Source of the DNA: Ahaetulla prasina | Lineage: Eukaryota; Chordata; Lepidosauria; Squamata; Colubridae | Reading direction: 5' to 3' | DNA length: 64,000 bases | Assembly: GCF_028640845.1 (NCBI RefSeq) | Contig: NC_080540.1 | Location: forward strand, 98,431,561 to 98,495,560 | In this document: positions 56,303 through 64,000 of the stretch, piece after piece | Layout of the letters: every line of letters begins with the position of its first letter | Position numbering within the stretch: position 1 is the stretch's first letter | Notes under the pieces: model-generated | What the model was told of the DNA's origin: nothing | Seen by the model: only the letters and a program-made list of their open reading frames with translations | The model's database searches: none | Program-made: the position numbers and the translations under genes

Positions 56303-56650
56303 CAGACCTGGGCAAATTAAGGCCCGCGGGCCACATCCGGCCCTTTGTACGTCCCTGTCCGGCCCGCGTGAGGCCAATCATAAACACCATAAATTAAACT
56401 TTTTTTTAAACTTTTATTTTGAAAAATAAATTGCACTGGTTCAATAATTGTTTTTCTTATTTAACCAATAGACCACAGTTTCACATAACCTAATATACAT
56501 ATTTACAGAGTGCTTTATTCTTCTGATTATCAGTACCAGCTATTCAAAATATTTAATTTAAGTATTTTACAATGAAAGAAAGTTGGTGGCCCTCTGACAC
56601 AATTCAGGCTTCTCATGCGGCCCCTGATAAAAATTAATTGCCCACCCCTG
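56303..56650. mobile_element. hAT-type MITE, perfect 8-bp TSD
   Basis: Ends CAGACCTGGGCAAATTAAGG and TTAATTGCCCACCCCTG. The identical 8-mer gcttacac lies at 56295-56302 and 56651-56658. Confidence 0.88.
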
Positions 56651-56836
56651 GCTTACACACATACAGCATACTATGGATGGTCCTTCATATGTTGATGTAT
56701 GTAGATAACTGAGATCAGCCGTCTTTTCAGACACTTGGTGTTCAAGCATGAAACCGCATGGCATCACATGTGATCTTTATACAATTTGTTAAATAATGCA
56801 AATCAAGATATTTTAAGGCTCTAAGATTTGTATTTA

Positions 56837-57234
56837 CAAGGTAGTCCTCGACTTACGACCACAATTGAGCCCAAAATTTATGTTGCTAAATGAGAAATTT
56901 GATAACTGAATTTTGACCCATTTTACAGCTTTTCTTGCCACATTTGTTAAGTGAATCATTGCAGTTGTTAAATTAATAACACAGTTGTTAAATGAACCTG
57001 GTTTCTCCATTGATGTGGCTAGTCAGAAGGTTGCCAAAGGGGATCACGTGACCCTGGGTCACTGACAACTGTCATAAATGTGAGTCAGCTGCCAAGGATC
57101 CGAATTTTGATCTCATGACCATGGGGATGCTGCAATGGTCAAAAGTGTGAAAAATGGTCATATGCCACTTTTTTCAGTGCTGTTGTAACTTGGAATGGTC
57201 ACTAAATGAACTGTTGTAATTTGAGGACTACCTG
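56837..57234. mobile_element. TA-flanked MITE (Tc1/mariner-like), third and best copy
   Basis: Inverted ends caaggtagtcctcgacttacg and aatttgaggactacctg, bounded by TA on both sides (56835-56836, 57235-57236). Confidence 0.8.
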
Positions 57235-58857
57235 TATGTATCTGCAGACATAATTAGGGAATATTATAAATGATCTGGTGCCCACGAGCATTGCATTTCC
57301 ATCCCTTGGTATGTAATCCTGCACCGTCACTTACTGGCAATGTGTATGCAACTTTAAATACATGACCTTTGGTTATGAATAAAGGAGGAAAAGGGAAGAG
57401 TGAAATAGATTTCCTGATAATGCAAAATACCTTTTACACATAGTCACACATTTCCATGGTTTGCAGAGATGAGTACCACACTGATGTATAACTGCTATCT
57501 TAGAAAACTCATTTCGCAAAATGAAATTTCCGTCCATCAAAAATTCCCAAGCTCAACATCCAAATCTTCAGCAAAACTTTCTCTTAGCTATGATAAATAT
57601 TCTGTGGTTAACAATTTTGTTTCTCTAAACCCACTTGTTTGCTTTCATGCATCGCTTAATAACTAATTTTAACCTCCTGCTTACCTATTACTCCAAAGCT
57701 ATTGTTGCTGTGGTATCTGGAATTACAATTAACACCTACTTGCAAGGGATCTTAGTAACACTTGGTCACTTCAAATTCAGAAGGCACAGGATTGCAGCAG
57801 AATGTTTTGATCTTGCTAATTGTAAAATAGCTTTGGAAGGCCCCATTCAGACCACCTAGACTTTGCTGAGTACCTGAATCCAAATTTTAAATCATTGCCA
57901 TCAAAGATCTTAATTTGTATCTACTTTAACAGATCCAGTGGGCAATGCAACATCTCAGGATAATTACGGTGTTCTACCGGCAAACATTTTGTTGGGATTT
58001 ACCTTCTTGTTAACTTACATAATATGAAATAAGTGATAGGAATATCTAAATCTACAGAATCAATGTAGATGCCTGTCCTTGATATGACCACAGGTATGGT
58101 TTAAAAGCACTCATGCCTCATCATATACGGAAAGAAAAAAACAAACAAACATACCTGGCAATCTTTTTTGAGATGACAAGACAAAGGCAGCTTCTTTAAT
58201 GACTTCTTCTTTTGATAAATTAAACACGCTTTCTCGTATGACTGGGTTTAACTACTGTGTTAACCTGCAAAGCATTAATCTTTTAGCAAAATCAGACTAC
58301 CTGATGGCCAAAAACAGGTGACAAAATAGTAAAAATTAATCACTAAGTAAAAACCTGTCGGCTACACATTGGAGATAAAACTGTGGCCTGAAAAGGAAGT
58401 AACAGGAAAGAGAAAGATATCAGTAGCAGTCATTATTACTTTTTGTTATTTCCTGCCCCCCCCCTATTCTTAACAAATGAAGTGTGACCAAAGCGCCTGG
58501 GTCCATCACACCAAAGGACATTCTGTGAATTCTATTACTTTGCGAATTCCTTTACTGCATAAGTACATGCAATAGTATGGCAAGCATTAATTTCTAAATG
58601 ATATTGCCACATTTTTAAGATGGGGGGGTGGGGGGGAATACTGGGGTCCTTGCCTCAGGAATTACTCTTAGGTGTGCAGTTCCGATTTCGACAGCATTTA
58701 CAGCCAGCAATGCAGTTTGAAAAACTAGTTAACTGTCCTAGCTGGAAATCCTGGAAGTTGTAACTCTGTACAGGTGTAATGTAAAAGGTTAATAGAAACT
58801 TAATAGAAAGATATACGTATTGTATATCTCAACATTTGCAAAGCAATGGCGGTATAA
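57235..58857. other. Unassigned stretch
   Basis: Contains G-rich runs (58621-58637) and a C9 run at 58456. The frames at 57469-57859 show no family features. Confidence 0.35.
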
Positions 58858-59276
58858 TGTTGACAACACCAGAACAACTAGACACAAGAACAGTTTTTTC
58901 CCGAATGCCATCACTCTGCTAAACAAATAATTCCCTCAACACTGTCAAACTAGTTACTAAATCTGCACTATTATTAATCTTCTCATGGTTCCCACCACCC
59001 ATCTCCTCCCACTTATGACTGTATGACTGTAACTTTGTTGTTTGCATCCTTACGATATATACTGATATTGTTTCCTGATTGCTTATTTGTACCCTATGAC
59101 CATCATTAAGTGTTGTAAGTGTTGTACCTTGATGAAGGTATCTTTTCTTTTCTGTACACTGAGAGCATATGCACCAAGACAAATTCCTTGTGTGTCCAAT
59201 CATACTTGGCCAATAAAAAGTTCTATTCTATTCTATTCTATTCTATTCTATTCTATTCTATTCTATTCTTTTATGT
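58858..59276 (+). mobile_element. CR1/L3-type LINE 3' end, sense
   Basis: Starts in the last codons (agacacaagaacagttttttc...gccatcactctgc), runs through the 3' UTR and ends ggccaataaaaagttctatt with about ten TTCTA units to 59270. Confidence 0.78.
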
Positions 59277-59735
59277 GTACATAAAAGAAAAGATACCTTC
59301 ATCAAGGTACAACACTTACAACACTTAATGATACAACACTTAATGATAGTCATAGGCTAAAATTAAGCAATCAGGAAATAATCAATTACAGTATAAATCG
59401 TAAGGATACAAGCAACAAAGTCATAAGTGGAAGGAGATGGGTGATGGGAATGATGAGAAGATTAATAGTAGTGTAGATTTAATAACTAGTTTGACAGTGT
59501 TGAGGGAATTATTTGTTTAGCAGAGTTTCGGGAAAAAACTGTTCTTGTGTCTAGTTGTTTTAGTGTGCAGTGCTCTATAGCGTTGTTTTGAGGGTAGGAG
59601 TTGAAACAGTTTATGTCCAAAATGTGAGGTATCTCTAAGTTTTTTCATAGCCCTCTTTTTGATTCCTGCAGTATATAGGTCCTCAATGGAAGGCAGATTG
59701 GTAGCAATTGTTTTGTCTGCAGTTCTAATTAGCAT
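59277..59735 (-). mobile_element. CR1/L3-type LINE 3' end, antisense, converging on the previous copy
   Basis: gtgtacataaaagaaaagatac onwards mirrors 58858-59180 in reverse. It continues into coding remnants on the minus strand (TNLPSIEDLYTAGIKKRA, TTRHKNSFFPKL). It stops at the (CA)n at 59750. Confidence 0.75.
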
Positions 59736-59745
59736 GCTCCCTCTC

Positions 59746-59749
<4 letters not shown>

Positions 59750-59776
<27 letters not shown>
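59750..59776. repeat. (CA)n microsatellite
   Basis: About 13 CA units at the truncated end of the LINE. Confidence 0.9.
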
Positions 59777-59778
<2 letters not shown>

Positions 59779-60400
59779 GTTAGGGGGCTTCGGATCATGT
59801 TCTTCACAAGGATCTTTTTAGAGTCCTGAATATAAAGGGAGATCATTTTAGTTTTACATTTTAGTTTTACGTTTTCACATTACAGAAAAAGCTGCATAAT
59901 AAAATAGAATGCTTATTTTACTTATTATTTTACAAGATCTGATCTCTATAGAACCAGGCTACAGACACGTTACTAACTGGCTTGCTTTCTTGGACATGAC
60001 CTTAGTTTATGATTCCAGAAATATGGAAGACTCTTGGAACTGAAATATCCGAATTTACATTATTGGAGCCACATGGCTCTATTCACATCAGAACATCTGA
60101 GGTGAAATATAAAAGGGGGAAAAAAATCAAAAGAGGATATCTAAAGAACTTAGTATTTTCCCCCGATGATTACAACTGTCATTAACCAACCAATATTGTT
60201 CATGTTGGCTAGGGATGATGGGTATTATTATTTGACATATCAGATAATTCTAGCTTAGAGGAGGCTGAAAAAATAGTACTGGGAAGAAAAAGATAGCATC
60301 TCTTTTGTCAACATCAATTCCATGGTTGTAATATTACATTGGTTTGCTATGACTTTGCTCTGAAATATTCAATACTAGCAATTGCAGTGGCATTTAGACT

Positions 60401-60453
60401 TCGTCTCTCTCTCTCTCTCTCCCCCCCCCTCTCTTTCTCCCTCTCCCTCTCTC
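60401..60453. repeat. (CT)n/C-rich pyrimidine tract
   Basis: CT units, a C9 run, then CTCTTTCTCCCT-type units. Confidence 0.9.
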
Positions 60454-60564
60454 TTGTTTCAAGAAAAGGCAACCAAACCATTCAAGAAGTATCTTTTTTA
60501 TTGTGAAACTAAAATTACTGGGACTCTTCACTGGGATTAAGAAAAAGAGCCACCAGGCAGTTAA

Positions 60565-61715
60565 GAGGCCTGAATGAAAAGTAATGCCTCCAATGTTACA
60601 AATTACCAATATATGGCAGTACTGACATGCTAGAAATCCTGATGTATTTCACTTACCGAGAAATTGTTGTGAGAAGAAAAAAATCCTATTGTTTATGACA
60701 TTGAAGCCATCAATGTGCTTGCCAATGCACTTTAGGCAACATGTTTTGACTGAACTTTTAACTGCTGAAATGGTCTTGCCAACATAGATTGATTATGTGA
60801 TGATTGCATTGTTTGTGTATTGTGCATTGCCAAAACTGTAAAGATGGTAAACTATGATTTATGCCATGAAGAAGGAAGTGGAGGATCTTAGAAAAACCAA
60901 GGAGTTTCACATGACAAAAGCTGATGAACTGATTAAGAGAAATCAGCAGATCATTCAAAGAGAAATTATTGTCAACCTTAGCATTTTACATGATCATATT
61001 TTTAATCCTCTTTACTGCTGGAAAATTGTCAAAATATGAGCTTTTTGCATGCTGACAGCAGAGATGAAAGTTTAAAGATTCGAAATTTGCTAGCAGTTGC
61101 TCCACAAAAATGAAGGTGAGGCCTTTCTTCATAAAACCAAAACAGCAGAAAAAACATGGTTTCATCATTCTGACCCAGGAAAAAGCAATAATCCATGAAA
61201 TAGCATCATAAAGAGTCACCTGCAAAAAGGAAATGAAAACCCAGGCCTTAACAGGAAAATTCATTTTGTAGATAATGGCAGGCAGTTGGTATTATTTACA
61301 TAGGTTTTCTTGAACCTGGCACCACTTAAATTCAGAGTGATATGTTGCAATACTCAAAACTTTGAAACAAGTTTTAAGCTGAATTCAAAAACACAAAAAA
61401 GAAAATTTTGATGCAATGTGACAATGCTGGGTCTTGTACGTTACTTTATAAGCCGCCCAAAAGGCAATTTCAAAGTTGGGTTTCATTATCTTTACTTCAT
61501 CTACCAGACATATCAAACCTGATGCCGACCCAGCATTTCCCCAGACCAAAGGAAGATCTTCACGGGTATCTATTTGATTCAAATGAAGAGGCGAAAAAGT
61601 TGGTTAGGATCTGGTTGAAGAGAAAAAGAGATTTTTTTCCCCTGATTGTATTAAGAAGGTTGTTCATTGTTAAACGAGATGTATGGTAAATAGTAGTGAT
61701 TATGTGGAGAAATAA
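60565..61715 (+). pseudogene. Decayed mariner transposase/element
   Basis: Starts near a mariner-like end cctgaatgaaaagtaatgcc. The 3' part encodes recognisable transposase sequence. QCDNAGSCT stands where the catalytic QHDNARPHT block lies. LHLPDISNLMPTQHFPR stands for SPDLAPxDxHxFP; further on are KEDLHGYLFDSNEEAKKLVR and a final SDYVEK-like agtgattatgtggagaaa at 61697-61714. Frames are broken and the HTH region is not readable. It cannot be active. Confidence 0.72.
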
Positions 61716-62151
61716 CAAAATAATTCATTTCAAGGATTTTCCTGTTTCACGTCTTAAAATATTCCTGTTTAAATTAGTTATAGAAGTGAAAGCGTCATTT
61801 TTCTGTCAAGATTATAAGATTTTAATCATAAGAATTATAAACATTTATATAAAATGTAGCATAAATAGATAACATTTACAGAATGTTAATTCAGAATAAA
61901 GCATTAAGATAGAAAAAAAAGTGCTCAGTGTATTAAGATATTCCAAACATACATTATGATACCAACTTTCATCTTGGTTGAAAGATTAACACCGTTCCTT
62001 CAACCTACTGTTACTTGGATGCATTGTGCCTACCAATTCAGAATTTCCAGCTATCCGGACATTTGAGAGTTGGACATAGCTAAATAGCATGTGATAAGGG
62101 AAGAAGCAGCCATCCAGACTTGTGACTGAGCAGTAATTACTTGTCATAGCT

Positions 62152-63310
62152 CTGTTGGAACTTGGTTCATAGGAGGAGGAGGAGGCTTTCAAACCTGGAC
62201 CATCTGATGGGGAGAATACTGTCCTCTCCAAACGAGTGGAGAGTCCAGGTGCTGAGGATGCGGCAGTCACGGGGAGGGGGGGAACTAACCTGACAGAAAG
62301 TCACCTGCAGGAGCGGAGCAGTTGCAGAGAGTCAGCAGAGATGACTCCAGACTATCTCTGATGAGGAACAGCTCCCTTCCCTACCTGTTGTGTCTGCGCC
62401 CCCGAGCCGGGCCCCTGCCAGAAAGTGACTCAGAAAGTGAGGGGGAAGGGCTAGCAGAACTTACCTCTGGAGCACCGGTTTCCCTGGCTCAGCTCCAGGA
62501 GCCAGAGGCAGGCCAGGTGGAGGAGATAATGAGGCCTCCGTCCCCTGACTTCCCCCCCCAGGCCACGCCTCCACACCCGACTGATGGCAATCAGGCCTGG
62601 CTGGACCCTAGGTTTCGTATGCAGGAGAGGCAGGAACAACAGAAGCAGGGGTGGGGCAGGCCTAGGAAGTGCTGAGTCATGGAGCCACACCCCACAGGAT
62701 ATAAAAGCAGCAAGGGCTGCTATACCACTTTATGGCGAGCAAACCAACTGCTTAGAGGGAGAGAACTAGAGCTGAAGTCCTGTTTGTTCCTGGTTTCCTG
62801 GCTGCATCAAGAGAGATGACAGAGACACTTGGTAGACGCTTGCTAGTTTGCTGCCAGAGCTGATAGTTGCCGGCTAATTAAGTCATCGCTCATGTCTCCC
62901 GGACTGTGGAGGGGGACAGAACACTACCACAGATGAGGAGAGCAAAGTGGAGAGAGGCACAGAGTAGCTCCACAGATGAGAGATGCTCTGGATCCTCTTC
63001 CTTGAATTTCGACTATGTTTTTGGATGCTGAATCTTGGACTCTTTGGGGCATGGCTTTCAGATTTCGCACTCTTGGACTATGATTTGGTTGCTGAAATTC
63101 TGGACTTGTTGGTATTGTTACTTCGTCTTGCCTCACAGGTCAGCAGGGATGTAGTTTATGAATCCAGACTGGGGAAAAACTGAAGGCTGGGGCGGCGCTT
63201 CACTGGCACCATTGGGAGGGAGGGTTGTTTGTCACTGCAATAAGTGAGCAATAAACAGACCGTCCTTAACCTCTGCCTTGCCAGTGTGACTTGGATCAGA
63301 ACACGACTAA
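62152..63310 (+). mobile_element. LTR-like or other retroelement block with TATA and poly(A) signal, class unknown
   Basis: A GC-richer block that stands out from its flanks. It has a TATA box ggatataaaagcagc at 62698 and AATAAA at about 63251, arranged as in an LTR. A proline- and glutamate-rich frame at 62322-62675 (LPESDSESEGEG, MRPPSPDFPP) ends before the TATA. TGTTGG at 62152 and CAGAACA at about 63300 could be ends, but the flanking bases do not match. It could also be the promoter and first exon of a host gene. Confidence 0.4.
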
Positions 63311-63461
63311 TGAGGGTGCTGAAATGGAGCTTCAGGTTTCAGAGACAAAACTATAAACCAACAGTTTAATGTACATTTGGCTCTGAGAAATTTCCCCATT
63401 TTACTTTTAAAGATACAGCTCTGTGGGGAACAAACAAAAAGCATTATTCAGGTGAAGACAT

Positions 63462-63715
63462 GTGCCCTTTTGGTGTAGCGATGCAAGTGCTGACCGAGAC
63501 ACCATGAGATTGTGAGTTCTAGCCTCGCCTTATGCACAAAAAGCCAGCTGGGTGACTTTGAGCCAGTCATTCTTTCTCAAGTAAACCCACCTCACAGGGT
63601 TCTTGTTATGGGGAAAATAGGAGGAGGAAAGCATATCAGATATGTTTGCCATCTTGAGATATTTATAAAAATAATTAAAATAATAAAGGCAGGATATAAA
63701 TAAATAAAATAAATT
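63462..63715 (+). repeat. SINE, Sauria type, full length
   Basis: Head tttggtgtagcgatgcaagt, gagttctagcctcgcc, gccagctgggtgactttgag, caccctcacagggttct-like, ggggaaaataggaggagga. Bov-B-like tail: atcttgagatatttataaaa, aaaggcaggatataaataaa. Confidence 0.8.
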
Positions 63716-64000
63716 TATTTCATACACAGGGAACTCTATTAAAACTCATCTTTTCTCAGGTGCAAACCATACAATGACGTCTTAATCATTTCCACAGTCC
63801 TACAATTCTGTTGTTTTTAGGATGGCAATCACAGCAATCTCCTGCCTATTACTGTAAGCAGTGCATTTTCTTGATCACCGAGATTAAGTGTTCCATTTCA
63901 ACATGTTAGAAGTTCAGTTACTTTTCAGTTCATATACTCTAATCTGATTTACACTACTCGTTTAGGAAGGAATGAGTCAACAGTTTTCTTTCATAGCCCT

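Overview
This window reads as vertebrate, and most probably squamate (snake), nuclear DNA. It is AT-rich and intron- and intergene-dominated. The repeat mix is tRNA-derived SINEs with Bov-B-like tails (Sauria type), Bov-B/RTE tails, L2-like and CR1 LINEs, and CR1/L3-type LINE 3' ends carrying (AATAG)n tails. That last tail is a known signature of advanced-snake genomes. Many hAT-type MITEs with clean 8-bp target duplications are also present. I see no bacterial-type operon, CRISPR array, tRNA or rRNA gene. Species and gene-family names are inferences from sequence patterns, with no database search behind them.

The one protein-coding gene I can assemble with confidence lies at 42858-47991 on the plus strand. 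It has five exons, all separated by phase-0 introns with GT-AG borders, and encodes 147 residues. The product has a short signal peptide, a helix-A segment, one glycosylation sequon, and exactly two cysteines in the mature part. Its last exon resembles helix D of IL-5 and GM-CSF. The upstream DNA holds a CK-1-like GAGATTCC, a CK-2-like AAGGTAGTTTCC, a CLE0-like ATTAATCATTTCC and a TATA box, in the order and nearly the spacing known from the GM-CSF promoter. The 3' region carries overlapping ATTTA motifs. Together these make it a member of the IL-3/IL-5/GM-CSF family. IL-5-like is my best guess, but the orthology is open.

Layout. 1-4.0 kb: intergenic or intronic, with one hAT MITE and one SINE. 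4.04-5.45 kb: a CpG island, probably the promoter and first exon of a gene I cannot name; splice-donor-like sites exist on both strands. 5.7-42 kb: mostly mobile DNA. It includes a CR1 3' end broken by a hAT MITE, TA-flanked MITEs, an uninterrupted 406-codon LINE reverse transcriptase at 10.2-11.4 kb, a deleted RTE element at 15.2-16.5 kb, and a LINE copy split by a 462-bp insertion at 18.5-19.8 kb. That insertion has an inverted relative at 32.7-34.6 kb, which is itself broken by a SINE containing an L3 LINE. A long palindrome lies at 25.26-25.46 kb and a hairpin-rich hAT element at 31.6-32.3 kb. 42.7-49.5 kb: the cytokine gene. 49.9-64 kb: a 205-bp purine tract, an LTR-like sequence, nested hAT elements, a TA MITE, two converging L3 LINE ends, a decayed mariner transposase, an LTR-like TATA/poly(A) block and a SINE.

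The genes do not form a pathway. The biological interest is the cytokine locus and the way repeats sit inside its introns and 3' region.
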